Positions 1 through 14,830 of a stretch of 64,000 nucleotides of DNA are shown here, piece after piece. Under the pieces are notes generated by a model. That model searched no databases and was not told where the DNA came from. It saw nothing but the letters and a program-made list of their open reading frames with translations. The DNA comes from Lepidurus packardi (Eukaryota > Arthropoda > Branchiopoda > Notostraca > Triopsidae): assembly GCA_023053545.1 (NCBI GenBank), contig JAKZAN010000001.1, forward strand, positions 5,166,565 through 5,230,564, in the 5' to 3' direction. The number at the start of each line of letters is the position of its first letter. The stretch's first letter is position 1. The position numbers and the translations under genes were made by a program.

Positions 1-348
1 GAAAAATACACAATTAGGTTCATTTTAATTGATTTATCACAAAAATACTTACAGACATTTTGCACTCTCACAACCAACAACAATCGAACGACACATGGTG
101 GGTGTGGCTAAATTTCACTCCTACCTAACGGTTTTTCTTTTTATTAAACCGATTAGGCTTGCGTCTTTTCTCGGATTCTTTATTAACGCTTGGTTTATTT
201 AAGAACCCAAATCGTAATTTTCATTATGTTCAAGAAAAGCAGTTTATTACGATCATTTATCCAAAGCCACTGTACAGCGTCAGGAATACGACACACTTCC
301 TTGATAAGAATAACCCATGTGGCACGGACATTATTAAGCAAAACACGT
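1..348. other. 3' flank of NASP, no gene seen
   Basis: AT-rich sequence beyond the NASP stop codon. Short open frames here overlap the last NASP exon antisense and show no recognisable protein. Probably NASP 3' UTR and intergenic DNA. Confidence 0.5.
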
Positions 349-2106
349 TCAAACAACCTTGTCAAAATCTCGTTTATCAAATTCTTCCAACTTTGCCCTT
401 TTGGTCACTTCTGCTTCCCCTTCATCAGGTTTTCGCTGAAGAAATATCAGACTTTAACACCACTTTAAAAGCAAATAAGCTTAATTAGTTTACCTTCTTC
501 TTAACCAAATGAGAAATGTTGGAAACTGGTTTATCGGAAATAGACGGAGTTGCAGCAGTGGAAGTTGACATTCCAAAAGACGAAGAACCAGAAACGGTTT
601 CGGAAGCATGGCTCCCGTTGACTTTGGAAGTACTAGCTGTTTCACTGGAACTGGAAAATCCCATCTGGGAATTCGGAAAATAATAACAGAATTCATAAAA
701 AATTCCAACAAAATAAGGTGGCATTTGCCTCTTCTTGGAGTTTTCGAACCGCTTCTCGTTTCAAATCTTCCGTATCGGTCACTTTGCTTTGAATATCAGG
801 TAAAAGGGACGTCAGTTCTTCCAATTCACCCTGTTCGGTATAAAACGGGTTTCGGGTGGCTGCATCTTCTTCTGGTTGCGCCACTCCTACAAGACACAAA
901 CTTATTAACATCCAATACAAACAATGTAATAATTATCCTAAACTGTACCCTTAGCCTTGTCTTCAATTTTCTTTTTCAGGTTGTCTATTCTGTCCTGGAT
1001 AACTTTGGCAGCAGCTTTAAAATGTGAGATGGCTGTGTTAAATTCGTTGGCAAAAGAATACGCCATGCCTAACTGGTAACGAGTTTCGGCTAAATATCTC
1101 GAATCTGGGGCGTAGATTTGGGATTGAAGATTTAAACAATCCTAAAACGACTCGTTTAAGCTTCAGGAAACCGAAAGTTGACAAATTACCAGCAAGTCTT
1201 CAATTGCTGCGGTAAAATTCTCTGACTCCATGGAAACTTCGGCTAAACGCAACAAAGTGTCTGCTAAACGCGGCTTGATACTGGAATCCGATTCTACTTG
1301 GCGCTTGAAAATAAGTTTGGCCAACTCGAGCATTTCCCAAGCTAATTGCAGATTAGACACTTCTTCCTCTTTAGCTTCTTCACTGTCGGATTTGCCGTCT
1401 TCAGAACCATTGGGATCTACATAACAGACACAAAATAAAAAGAAATATGAACAAAAGAGAAATAGGAATCATACTTTGAGAGACTGTGGCGTTTGGCTCA
1501 GCTATACTTTTGCCTTTGCCTTCATCTGGAACTTCTGCATCTACTTGAGAATCTCCTTCTTCCTCCTCGCCTTCAACATCCGCGTCGTTTTCTTCTTCAC
1601 TCTCGTCTTCGTCGCTCTTGTGTGCTGGTTTGTCTGTTTCCATACCAGGACCCAAAACGTCTGCATCAATACGAGCCATTTCAAGTAGGGCGGTGCCATA
1701 ATAGAAGTAAGCGTCCGCACATTCTAAAGCCGTCTCGCCGTATTGCTCAGCCAGCAAGCTGCACGCTTCCTGAAGTGTTTGGACAGCGAGGGGAATGTCG
1801 GATACCAACAGATGCCTTCTGCCTTGCGTAAGAAGATTCAAAGCAGATTGCGTCACATTCCTGGAAGAAATTGAAGTGAATTAACAATTTTTTGCCTAAA
1901 GTAAGAACCAAATACAGTTCTTTGTCGTCGAGTCTGGAGGACGAAGCTTTAGGCTCAACTTTAAGTTCAGTTTTAGGTTTTTTAACTTCATTTTCTTGAT
2001 TCGCGCTTGCGGTCTCGTCTAACTTGTTCGGATCTGAAGGTGAAAGTGAACCTGAAACTGAGGATGGTCCAGGTTGAAACTGGGTGTTTGAAGAGCCTTC
2101 AGCCAT
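349..2106 (-). CDS. NASP: NASP histone chaperone (nuclear autoantigenic sperm protein)
   Basis: Nuclear chaperone of the SHNi-TPR family, which binds H3-H4 dimers and linker histone and supplies them for chromatin assembly. Seven exons join in frame: 2106-1916, 1860-1475, 1416-1190, 1141-949, 886-729, 664-494, 435-349, giving 470 residues, close to the somatic form in vertebrates. Residues about 65-130 form the first TPR helices; an acidic Asp/Glu tract (about 146-173) interrupts the TPR as in the family; the motif LQLAWEMLELAK marks the SHNi-TPR. A basic KKKRKP nuclear signal lies at about 440-445 and spans the last splice junction. The last exon is easily missed, because read-through of exon 6 meets a stop two codons after the junction. 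The intron 728-665 uses a GC donor. The start is the first ATG in frame, and BTF3 diverges from it about 0.9 kb away. Family assignment is firm; exon ends are read by eye. Confidence 0.9.
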
Positions 2107-2994
2107 TTTAGCCACTAGAAACAATGCAACTGGTTAGGATTGAAATGCACTTAAGAGCTATCATATACACACCCAAGACCTAAAGCTTTTCCCACAATAA
2201 CAGCGAGTTTTCCAGAGCTGCTGAAACACAAAAGCCCGCGAAACTATCCTGTTAATAATTCAACATTGCCATTGGCAAATATTTCACATGACGTACTTAA
2301 TTCCACTATAATTAGGTTATATCTTCGACAATTTTAGTTTTTATTAGTGTAATAAAATTAATATAGAAATTTAGATGTTTAACACAAAACTTAAACACTC
2401 AGTCAACGCTGCTTGCTCATCATTCATCCGCCATCTTTTCTACCCCTCCTCGTGCCCTCGTGGTCTTTGTATCGTGTGAATTAGTGAATATTCCAGTATA
2501 AAAGGTAATTCTTCGCCGTACCTTTATCGGAATTTATTTCCCTTGTGCATACAGTGCTTTACTAGAAGTTTACTTGATTAGCGTGTGGGAATTTCCTGGC
2601 TTTTTGTTTACCGCGCTACTTTTGTTGTGTCCTTTTGTGCCTGACACGCCGCTCGCCGGCATTATCATAATTTTTTCTCTAGTCTTTTGTACGTCATCGA
2701 ATCAAAACCAAAAGTGTGTTACAATGATTTAGATCATGGAACCTAAAATTGTTTTCATTTCCTATTTTTTATTAATGTTTTTTCGAATGTTTTACCCTGG
2801 GCTCGGGGTAATGATACATCTTTTTATCTCTTAGCAATTAGCCTTCGTGTGAGAATCCCAAGAAAATCATTTCCAATCTTAATAGTCTTATATTACTGTT
2901 GATTCATTAGTAAGGTTTCTAAGATCTTACGCTCCGAACTAAACGCGGATTAAATATATTGCTTTATGATAATACATTATTCTGTCTTTCGTAG
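2107..2994. promoter_or_regulatory. Divergent NASP/BTF3 promoter region with BTF3 5' UTR intron
   Basis: Non-coding stretch between two divergent housekeeping genes. A good donor (AAAG then GTAATT at 2505) and an acceptor (TTTCGTAG ending at 2994), six bases before the BTF3 ATG, suggest a 5' UTR intron of about 490 bases. The BTF3 first exon would then lie just upstream, near 2400-2504, in pyrimidine-rich sequence. The transcription start is inferred; no TATA box is obvious. Confidence 0.45.
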
Positions 2995-3000
2995 TCTAGA

Positions 3001-3699
3001 ATGAACGCCGAAAAGTTAGCGAAATTACAAGCCCAAGTCCGCATTGGTGGACCTGGTACCGCTCGTAGGAAGAAGAAGGTGATCCACCGTACCGCCACCA
3101 CAGACGACAAGAAGCTCCAGAGCTCCTTGAAAAAACTGTCTGTAAATAATATCCCCGGCATCGAGGAAGTTAACATGTTCAAGGATGATGGCACCATTAT
3201 CCATTTCAACAATCCTAAAGTACAAGCTTCGTTGGCCGCTAACACATTTGCCATTACTGGTCACGCGGAACATAAACGTAATTTTTATTTCCTTTTTAAG
3301 AAACGTTTAAGCGCGTTTTGTATCCTTGCTCGCATCCTTAACAATAAAATTCTTTATTTCTAGCAATGACGGACATGTTGCCCAGCATCTTGAACCAGTT
3401 GCCGACCGAAAGTTTGGCTCAGTTGAAGGAAAGAATAGTCAACGCAGGAGCAAGCGCGGCCGGAAATGCTGCAGTTACAGCTGCTGCTGATGATGATGAC
3501 GTCCCCGACCTGGTTGAAAATTTCGATGAAGCATCGAAAGGAGAAGCACCTGCTGGTAAATAAATCTCGCACAGCTTCACTTGAAAGCAACTTAGTGAGA
3601 CAGTTTAATGACTCTTTTTCCTCTTCCCTAGTCGTGACCCAAGAAGAAGCGAAAGAAAACAAGGCCGAGATCAAGCCAGAGGAAAAGAAGGAAGAGTAA
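3001..3699 (+). CDS. BTF3: Nascent polypeptide-associated complex beta subunit (BTF3, fly bicaudal)
   Basis: Ribosome-associated beta subunit of NAC, which with NAC alpha shields nascent chains and controls ER targeting. Three exons join in frame: 3001-3277, 3364-3555, 3632-3699, giving 178 residues, slightly longer than usual. The N-terminus starts [17 protein letters not shown] and has the ribosome-binding RRKKK patch at about residues 24-28. The NAC domain follows ([13 protein letters not shown], then INF-like [10 protein letters not shown]), and the segment [12 protein letters not shown] is diagnostic of BTF3. The tail is acidic, then Lys/Glu-rich. The start ATG follows a probable 5' UTR splice acceptor. 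NASP diverges upstream and the class C receptor gene converges downstream. Confidence 0.95.
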
Positions 3700-4117
3700 A
3701 TCTTAACAGAGAGTGAAAGCAGCAGGCAAAAAAAGCAAAACCGGAAAACGAGAATACAGCAAAGCGGAACTGCGTGGTTTCAAGTTAAAGTTGGCTTTTC
3801 TAAAACCGAGAAAAGTGAGGAGGGAAACACTCGTATCGTTTACAAAACCAACCAACAGTATTTGGGAAAGTTGTATGCATATGAGAACCCAACGTCACAT
3901 CCCTTAACCTCTTTTTCCTTGTGTGGATTACAGCAAAAAACAATACAGTCGAATGAACCATTGTAGTTATCAGAATTTTGCGTTTTTCTTATATTTTTTT
4001 TTTCTCTTGTCGTACTTCCCTTTTTATGTTGGCATGTATAGCTAATACCTGCAGCGATTTTTATTACCGTTAGTTTAAAAGAGGTATTCAGTTTATAGTT
4101 TATTTGTACTACATAGT
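3700..4117. other. Convergent 3' ends of BTF3 and class C receptor gene
   Basis: About 420 bases between two facing stop codons. AT-rich, with T and A runs; it probably holds both 3' UTRs. No coding sequence is recognised. Confidence 0.5.
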
Positions 4118-7100
4118 TTACATACGGCCAGAGTATTGAGGATGTCTTGCCAATTGATGGCAAGACAACTCTGAGGGTGAAAAGTACCTCGAAGGTACGC
4201 TTTTCAACGTTTCTTGATTCTTTAGTGCATTAGAAATGAAAGAACTATCAGGTGCAGACATGACTTGCTTCTTTTGCATACGGGTTAACGTAATCATCTT
4301 AGGAATGAAAATCACCGTGATACTCAACCAGCCTAACATGGTCATCAAGGCGCATGTAGCCGTATCTCGGTATTCCAACGGTGCTAAGCCTACCGTGAGT
4401 CCCCAAGCTAGAATTAAAACGGTAGCAAGTAGACTGTTGAGTAGAATCCATTGGGCTTCGCGATGGTTCCGGCGCACGTTTCGCAGGTATACCGCATATA
4501 AAGTAGTGACTGTGGCGAGGATGAATATGTACAAAAACAGAAGGGGCAAATGGGAACGCGGCAAAGAACAGTCGTAATCAGCGACATTGACAAAATGCCC
4601 ACTGAGCCCTGCTTGTACGGCCAGAACAAAGAGTAGAGTCAAATAAAGGGGGGATTGAGGAACACTTCCTCCTAAGCCAGCTACCACTAAACCTCGCAAG
4701 TGCATAAGTTTGATAAGCATGGTGCCGTGGCACAACGCTAAAGATAACGGAGGAATAAATAGCTTCAATTGACAAATCATATAGTTAGGGGGTACTACAT
4801 ACAAAGTAATGCTACAAAGCTCTAAAATTACTCCTAGTAAAAGGATCAGACCCATGCCCTGAAGCGTACCGTTCATAGTACCATCGTAAAAGCGGATACC
4901 TACAAGGATGAGTATGTAAATCGCTCCCAAGACTCCTGTAGCTGCAATCGCTACTATTGCAGCAGCCCAAGTTCGGCTCATAAATAATTCGGGAATCACA
5001 TGGCGAGTAGTAGGGATTATCAACGAAGGCGGTATACTGAAACTAAAACCAGGCGCGGGTAAGGGAACAGTTGCATTCGGTTTCAAACTTAGCGGGTCAA
5101 CTGTTTCCGTGATCTCTTCATAGGTGACCACAGTCGTCGCTTCGATTGTAGAATTCGCATTCGCATGTTCTTCCGCACTAAAAATGGAAACAATACCGTT
5201 TTATAAAAGCTCCTCTAGTCCCAAACTAAATGTCTAAAGTGTTAATGTTACTCTTTCTTTAAGTGAACTTCAGGTTCTTCTTCTTCGACAAAGGCAAACG
5301 GCTGTACTGGAGACAAGGCAGGGCTGTTAAATTGGGAGAAGAACCATCGCCCTTGAGTGTTGTAGCCAGTCATGGCCGCCAAAACTAATCCTTCATCGTC
5401 CGAATACCAAGCTACCTGAAGTAAGTTAACAATGTCGGTTGTTTTATGACGAGGTCTTCGTATTTGTAACTAAATTTTAGTCTAAACACGTGTAGAATTC
5501 GTCTTTTATACGTTATCTCTAGGGGAATAGGAATGAGTCAAAACTTACTGGTTGTACGTCGCCGGTAGCCGCTGAAAGGCGCTTGACGAGGTACCGGTTG
5601 GTTACCAACCGGCCTGACGGGGTGAAATGTAGCGAGTTTCCTTCGAGTTCTCTCGGGGATGAGGCTGGTTTCGTGGCAGCATTGCTAGGGAGGCTGAGTT
5701 GCATGAGAGATTTGAGGACATGTTGAGGGAGATGATGGTCGAGGTCTGAGCAATGGGTAGCGTCTGCAGAGGCTGGAGCGTTAGTTTGGCAAGTCAATTC
5801 GATGAGGTGAAAAGCGGCACCCAAAGCTGAAACCGCTTGGACTACGTGGGCAATTTCGGCGTTTCGATTCGGACCCGGCATGCCTCGGTCTTCCAGATAA
5901 GTCGCTAAACCAGCCAGTTCGGGCATGTGGGGCTCGATGACAAAACAGTGCGTATTGATAGCTAGGGACCATTCGGCCATTTCTTTGTTGTCTAAACTGC
6001 CTAAACTACCGAGCAACCAGCAAACGGTGGTATCCGAGCTCACTTGCATCAACGAAGGCATTATTAACCTGACATCATCCGGTTCCAGTAAAATAGCCAC
6101 GCAAGTATCCTATGAAAGGTCCATGATTAAGTAGGTCGTTAAAGTGCCGTTTGGGATCGTTTGACTATATAACAGTCTCGACGAAAAAAAAAAATAAATT
6201 GACAAACTGCTTGACCACTTTTCGTAAAAAAAACATGCTCTTTAAATTTAGCCTAGCTAGGCAAAATTCTTTTTATCCCAACTTTTTCCGTGTTTGGGAG
6301 GCTTTAGAAAATTGTTCTCGGAACACCCATTTCCGGCAATAAAATACAGCCTAATAAGCGCCAAGAAGACCTTTTTAGCTGAACTCTTATTTGAGCTGTT
6401 GAATGAGCAAACATTTTGTCAAGCTTCGCAGGCAATTTAGGAAACAAAAAGAAAAAGTGTTTGTTTTACTTGCGCAGTGGAAAATTGGGATAGTATCGCT
6501 GTCCAATTTTGGTCGGCTTTCATGAGCTGGCTGCTGAGAATACTCAAATCCAGTTTTTCTGCAGCCGTTTCCGCTTCGCTTATAGCGTGGGGACAAGAAC
6601 TCAGGATGTGCAACTGAGCTTTTTTCAAGCTTTTTGCTACTGCTAATGTCGCCTGAAAAAGACCATAAGAATGGTTGTCATTCATAACCTTTACAAGGTA
6701 CACAGTAGAAAGTCTTGGCTTACGCGGGATATCGATGCTACGTTCGGCGCCGCCGAGAAAACGTTGTTTGTGATATTCGTTTGTTGTCGTTGTGTGTGTA
6801 GTAACATTTCGGCGGCTCGAGGTGAAGCTACCAAAAAAGGAACGTTTTGTGTGCGTAGTAATTTGGCTGCTTGATTAAGAATCTCAGGATCGCCAAGTCC
6901 AACCACACCTTAAATACCCAAAGAACGCACAAGATTTACTAATGTGGTAATTGGGAAACTTTTCAATTTTTCATTTACTATTTATCTATTTTTAGGCTGT
7001 AAAATTCCGTATAGGATACCAATACTTCTTTTTTATAATATGAACCCGAAATATTATATTAAAAGACAGTTAGGTGCAATGTGTTATTAACATTTGAAAG

Positions 7101-7740
7101 ATTCTGAACACAACTTTGAAATTGTACTATAACTAGGAGATTATGAATATACCATTCACTCTTAATTTAAGGAGTTTAATTTATGGCACAGTTACACGAT
7201 TATTTCAGAGTGCATTTAGGAATTATAATGCGGCAAGTTTCTTACCTAATAAGGGCGTTGTATAGTTTTCAATTTCGTTGTCGCTGGCCATATGCAAAAT
7301 TTGAATTAGAGCTAAATTCGGGTCTTTGCAGGTGTCCACTCCTCGAATAACTGAAGACAGTTATGAAAGAATGGAAGTTAATTTAGTACTTTTCGTAGAC
7401 GTTTAGTGCTTTTTGAATCTTACTTAATTGGAAGTCACGAGGCTGCGTCTGATTATAAATGACTTCCGCAGCCCATTGAGCTGCCATTTCTCTTTGGACT
7501 GCTCCAGGATCGCTCCTTTCGCAACCTCCCTTGCGTAAGCTTCTGTCTTGTAATAATACTTGAGGACGGGAAAAATATCAAGCAAAAACGGAACATTATA
7601 AGTCAGCAAAAATCTAGATTTTCGTAGCTCATTCAGTTTATGAGCGTTATAATACCAATTCCCACTGATCGCTGCGTCCGAACGAAGGCTGCTCCGACCA
7701 CAATGACACTGATTAGTCTCACCATCCATGTAATTTCCAT
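4118..7740 (-). CDS. Orphan class C (metabotropic-type) G-protein-coupled receptor
   Basis: Predicted plasma-membrane receptor of class C. Eight exons join in frame: 7740-7666, 7529-7424, 7341-7246, 6908-6724, 6652-6470, 6109-5549, 5415-5252, 5177-4118, giving 809 residues. Residues 1-22 form a hydrophobic signal peptide. About 28-420 resemble the periplasmic-binding (Venus flytrap) ligand domain, including a DTCKDPNLAL-like segment typical of the ANF-receptor fold. A Pro/Thr/Glu-rich linker follows, and seven hydrophobic segments span about 526-765. I do not see the Cys-rich domain that glutamate and calcium-sensing receptors have between ligand domain and membrane core; in this it resembles GABA-B-type or arthropod orphan receptors. 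The cytoplasmic tail is short. The exact subfamily is not recognised, so no symbol is given. The ligand is unknown. Confidence 0.75.
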
Positions 7741-10700
7741 GCTCGTAGGAAAAACGGGCTTAGCTAGTGGAAAAACGGTCCCGAGGAGCTGAAAAAATAC
7801 GGAAACAACAACACAAGACGTTTATAAACCAAGTGAACGTGAGATGAACGGTGGATAAGCCATGACATCTTTCACATCTCGACAGTCAAAGGAAATGTTG
7901 CTTGAAATTTCCCACGTGATTTGTAATTTATTTTTCCGCTGCTGCAAAAATTTAAAGCTTGCTTTTTTCCTATGTGAAATAGTGAGGAATCTCAACGCCA
8001 AAAAAGGGAATACAAGTCAGCACAACTGCAGATATGGGCGGAAGTCGTCAAGAATGCTGAAATTTGGTTTGCAGATAGTGAACACTATAAGTTTCCGGAG
8101 TCACACACACATACACATATAGAACGAACTGAGTTCCGGTGTCAATTGACAGACAAGAGAGAGAGGGAGGGAGGATAAGGCAAGTGGGTGAAAAAACGGT
8201 GGAGAATATGAGGAGGTCTGAAGAATTTTGAAATTTTGACGCACGCTTGACATGCTGCTTTACTTCCTAGATGAAAACGGAGCGGGTTCCTGTAACTCAT
8301 ATTGGTTTGACCATGTGTGTCAGTTCGCGTGTGCGTTGGAGCAGACCTCCCCTGTTTCCGGGATGTCCAGTTGGCTGCATGTGCTTTGGACATTTCTCAA
8401 ACAATTCTCCCTGTCATATTCACTCACTTTTGGATGATTTTTTTACCACATCGAAAGGGGTAAAACTACATTAAAAGGAGTATAGAAATAAGGGACTAAC
8501 TTGCGACATTTTACTGGCAATTTATGCTCAAAAACACGTTTCCCATGCTGTATCTATAATTCATTCTTGAAACTCCTTGTTGTAGCTCACTACACAGTAC
8601 GAATTCGTCGCAGCATCAATCTTTTTATATTTGTGAGGAAAAGGACAGGCCTAGATTTGGGCTACGGAGTTAATCTCGGCGACTTATGCTTTTCTTAACA
8701 TAGAAGTTATCACCGGAAACAGCCTTGCATCTACGCAACGTTAACGTTGTTCTTGGTTGCATCGACCTAGACACGGAGGGGAACCTTCGAACGTTTTTGA
8801 ATCGCTCGCAACGGTTTCGAACGTTTTCTTGTCCCTTAAGCCGTGTTTAGCTGTTTTAGCACTGTTATAGCACGTTTAGCTGTGTTAACATTTCAATGTG
8901 ATAATTTAGGTTATAAATTTGTTACGGGGCTTAAGCCTTGTGTTTCTTAAAAGAAGGCTTATGTTTGACGGTTAGTTTAGCATTACTTTTCTTCTTTTTT
9001 TAAACTCGACTTGTGGCAAGGGTGCGAGGGTACGGTTTTCTCACACGCAATTTGAATGCATCGCATATAAAGTCTATAGGCCCTAGGTAAAAGTAAACAG
9101 GAAGGCAGATTTGGACGACTTAGGTGTTTGCTTAAGCCCTGGAAGTATTGAATGAAGCACGTTTCGTTTTGGTAGCCGGATAAGGTCCTTTTACGTTTGT
9201 GAAAAGATTCTTCAAGTCGTATTGGCCGGAAGAATTTAGTTCTATGCTCGCTTTGTGGTTAGAAAGAATTTATTTCTCTTTTTTGTTGTGTGTGCTGCTG
9301 CGTCTTTAGGCATACGAAGATGTTGCAGGGCTAGCTGTAGCTAAAGGAGCAAAGCAGGATTTTGATTGTTAGCCGAAGAATACCGGTCCCAGGCAGAAGG
9401 CAGGATGTCAGGAAAGTGTCACCGTGACCAACACTATTCAACACATTTCAATTGCAAAGCGTCCCCTTATCTTTTGACAAATTTCAGTTCTCCATTGATA
9501 GAAATAATTTTTCTGGGGTTGTTTCTTCTACGAAGTTCACCCTAATCCATTGAACAGTGGACCAAATTTCCTTAAAGTTGAAGGTAGCAAAACGAGAGAT
9601 TTCCAATATATTTTGGTTGGAAAATTTCTTCCTTTAGTTTTCTGGGTTCTGGCCCCATAGAAGGCCGTTTTAAGGTGCTACTTTTTTTGTATTTCTTAGC
9701 AGGCCTTTATAGAGGGCACATTGAATGCGAGACTGCTGACCATGCTTGAGAAATCGAGCTTGAATTTCTCAGGTGACCATCAGGAAAACGATTAGAGCTC
9801 TCCAAATTGCATACAAGACTACAAGCGGAATCGGGAGTCCGGAAACGAAAGCGACGTATGTCACTTTTGGGAAATGGGGAAAACATAAGAAGAAAAGCGG
9901 TTGGTATACTAGACCGCAAAAATGCTTGAAATTTCGTAGTAAACCTAATGTAATTTTAAATGTCGTTCCGATCTTCTTGTACATGTGTCATAATACTCCC
10001 TATTGCAAACTGTAGCTTACAAGTTGTAATTGGCCACTTGAGAAATTGAAGCTAAGTGATAGAACACAATTGAATTGGAAAATTATAAAGAAAATCTTTG
10101 CACAGTAGTTTGCGGAATTTCTTGATGCAATGGCGTTGCCTATGCAGTATTCGCCAAAAGCACAGGCGCCAATCAATATTGTATATGTATACAAGTTACA
10201 AGCAGGCAAGAAAGCTAAAAGGGGGGTACCTTGCGTGCTAAAAAGGGGGTCGTACGAGAATAAAAGTAACCTGGAGTGGGACCCCGAATTTAAGGTTTGC
10301 GCGACGTAATCAATAACGTGTGGACGCTCCTATAGCGACCGCACCTTTATGCAAATTATTTGGGTATGGACAAGGACACTTGAGCAAAACAAAAAAAAAA
10401 CAGTTAAGGAGCGGGCAAGGCAATTTTGGTCATTTCGTAGTAGAGGCACGGTCGTTTCGTAGTTGATTTTAAAGTCGAAACTTACGTATACTACAACGTC
10501 CGATTAAGGGTAATTCCTTCACGAGATTTCGTACACTATACACTGTACGTTAAACACTTTCAAACTCACTTTAGGCTTTCCCAATGGAACAAATGTTAAG
10601 AATGGAAGTCCACTTAAGTGACATCCATGTCCGGCTAGACAGTTACGTCCGGCGTCGTCAACGTTACTGGGCTTTCTGTTTCCTCGGTGTCGTGTATATA

Positions 10701-12689
10701 AGTAGCCTTGCTGTTTCGTTCCCCGGCGTACCCAACGTATACGTATTCAACGCAAGTGCACTCACTATACACCGTGTGCAGCCCACCGAAAAAGGGCGGG
10801 AAAGAAAAGGGAGGGGTCCCTTCTTTTGCCTTTGCCTATGCGATTGTTAGGTTAGGTAGGTAGGTAGGTTCCTGCCTCAGCTTTTTGGTTAAAAGGGAAA
10901 AGAAAACGACGGTCCCAAGGCAGGCCACTTCCGGTACCCCAGCTGCCGTTAATGAACGCGTACTTGCACTTTATATGTGTTGCTTTGCTCTTCCGACTCC
11001 TAACGACTCTCCATGCCGTTTCTCTTTCAGTCTACCGATATCCTGATATTTACCAGAAAATTTTGGTTCAGTTTTTGGTAGAGTTCGCCGATGAAACTAT
11101 GGAGTCGAAGCGCTAAACCTTGTCTTTCGATAAAGATCAGGTGATAACTTGTCTTAGGGGCAGGCAGCTTCGTTAGCGAAGTTTTTGTTTGGGCATGTAA
11201 TTTGAACCCGGGCTATGTCACTGAGCCTTGACGAGTATACACCTGGACCCGGTCAGGTATAAATGGTCAGCGCCCTCTTTAAAGGTCGACCACGTTTACC
11301 CGCGACATGTGGACGTCGGTATAGCATAAGCCCGGCGGGGGAAAAGGGTGATGGGCACGTTAACCACCTGCTTATGCTTATGAAGAAGGCTTCATTAGGG
11401 TATCCTTTTCCTATCCTGCGACATCCATGCTCAGTAATACAAACTGGACAAGTTTCGGCGTCGATGCGCATGGATAAAGATGACTAACAAAGTTAGACGT
11501 CCAACTTTCCTCCCGAGACAATAAGCGAGTCGGGTTAATCATGTACAGCAGTGTTGGCAGTTTAATCGTGCGAATGATTTGCCACTTTCTGACTCTGGAA
11601 AGTAACCTCCTCGTTTCACTTCCGAGCTTGCCAAGTATAGCGAAATTCGAGGCAATATCTAAAACATTCATAATAAAGAGAGAAAAAAGGGTTTTAACGC
11701 AAAAATGATTGTAATTCAACGTCATCAACATAGTATTCTCGATCACACTACATGAGGTCATTTTCTATGCGTTGCTAAGTATCGTCGTTGTTACGTAAGT
11801 GAGTATACCGAAAGTAAAGGGAAAGTAAAAAGAAAAAGTTTTGAAGAACAATTCTACACCGATCATCACGTCACTTTTTTTACGACATGAAGGAATGATG
11901 CGGTATGGAGGAAACGAGTATCATTAAGAAAGGCACGTTGGTGAACCATACAAATAATTATGTAGACATAAACAAGCACGGAGTTCCCAATTCAAAAGTT
12001 CCGACTAACACACTGAGGCACAAAAGGAAAATACTACCACACAATTCAATGCAAATTAGCGAAAGCAAAATGAAAAGCAAACCGATCAAGAAGTACATAC
12101 GGGAATATCAAATCACATTGACTGTACACATTCATCGTGACTGATTTGCACCAGTTAATGCCCCAAGGGCATAAGCAGTTTGACATAGCTAGTTGGATCT
12201 CATTATATCAATTAACGAGAGTGCGACCAATATTAATTTTTCTAAAAAATAACTCTGGTAACTAGAACACATTCTCTATACTTCCCCGCAAGAACAGCAA
12301 CAACCAAACACCAATTCATATAGATCTTTTACGAGTTTCAGTAGATTTTTTTGAAATTATGACACAAAAATCTCGCCCAAATATATTTTTTTAACAATAA
12401 TAAAAAAAAAACGCTGGGAGCAAAATTAACAGTTTACTTTAACTTTGCTAACTTGCGTGCACTTTCGCGGCTGGGGGATTCCACGACGAAACTGAATTCG
12501 TCTTTGAGGAATGTTTTGTTTTTTTCAACAAAATAAAATAAAAATTTTAAAGCAAGGCACTTTCCGTTCAAGGCTTTGTCGGAAATGTAATTTTCCAAAA
12601 TAAGGCGAGATTATCTACAAAAGGAAAAAGGTTTAAAAATGATACGAGAGAAAGCCAAAAGCGTCAAACTTTGATCACATTCGACTGGT
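7741..12689. other. Gene-poor interval of about 5 kb
   Basis: No ORF here has recognisable protein similarity, and splice-linked coding exons were not found. The interval contains a short CA-rich tract near 8100-8120, a GA-rich tract near 8152-8175, two similar 'GCTAAAA plus G-run' stretches near 10215-10250 and a short TTAGG/TAGG patch at 10846. It probably holds upstream regulatory DNA of the receptor gene and the 3' flank of Klf15. Non-coding RNA cannot be excluded. Confidence 0.5.
10846..10870 (+). repeat. Short TTAGG/TAGG tandem patch
   Basis: About 25 bases made of GTTAGG units followed by three TAGG units. TTAGG is the common arthropod telomere repeat, but the patch is too short to be more than a microsatellite. 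Confidence 0.5.
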
Positions 12690-14268
<1,579 letters not shown>

Positions 14269-14830
14269 TTTACTGCAAAAAATAAAATAAAAATTAATAA
14301 AAATCTTTCTGAATCAAGATCGTGATCATGAGACACGTGCTACTAGTCAAGAGGATATTTCTCACAGCAATGACTCATGCGTACGATTATTGTAGTAGAT
14401 GATTAGGTGACCACAAGAGTCCCGGACCACAGACAACGCCAACTCACTTGTTCGAAATTCCAGAAATTTATGAATGAAAGGACTTATAATAATAAGGGAA
14501 AGGAATCAAATCAGCAAACGACGGCGGAAATACCACAACGTAACATCCGTCACACACGACGTTAAGCACTCAGAAGCCTGATGATAAATTGGCTCCCCCT
14601 TATACACTTTTTATCGCCCCTTGTAATTTTTGTAACAAGTGAGAACGAACATTTATTTTTAAAACAGACTAGAAAACATCGCGGGAAACGAACCCCAAGC
14701 CGGTTGTGGAGATTTTAAAACACTGTGAGACCGGCGAGCTCATTTAAATGAACTTTTGCTATGTTGGTACGCGTTTCGCGTACGTCACGTGACCGGGTAC
14801 CCTAACGTGTCCCTGATTGGCCGGGGCAAA
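14269..14830 (-). promoter_or_regulatory. Probable Klf15 5' UTR intron and promoter
   Basis: Upstream of the Klf15 ATG a pyrimidine-rich tract ends in TTTTTTGCAG, consistent with a 5' UTR intron. A TATA-like GTGTATAAGG occurs on the minus strand at about 14606-14597. Both are motif readings only. Confidence 0.35.

Noticed and set aside
4236-4577. Plus-strand ORF of 113 residues
   Set aside because: Exactly antisense to the receptor's membrane core; no own motifs.
10584-10850. Plus-strand ORF of 88 residues with a hydrophobic segment
   Set aside because: Low-complexity end, no recognised domain and no linked exons.
10846-10870. TTAGG run as a telomere or interstitial telomere site
   Set aside because: Only about 25 bases and mixed with TAGG units; genes continue on both sides.
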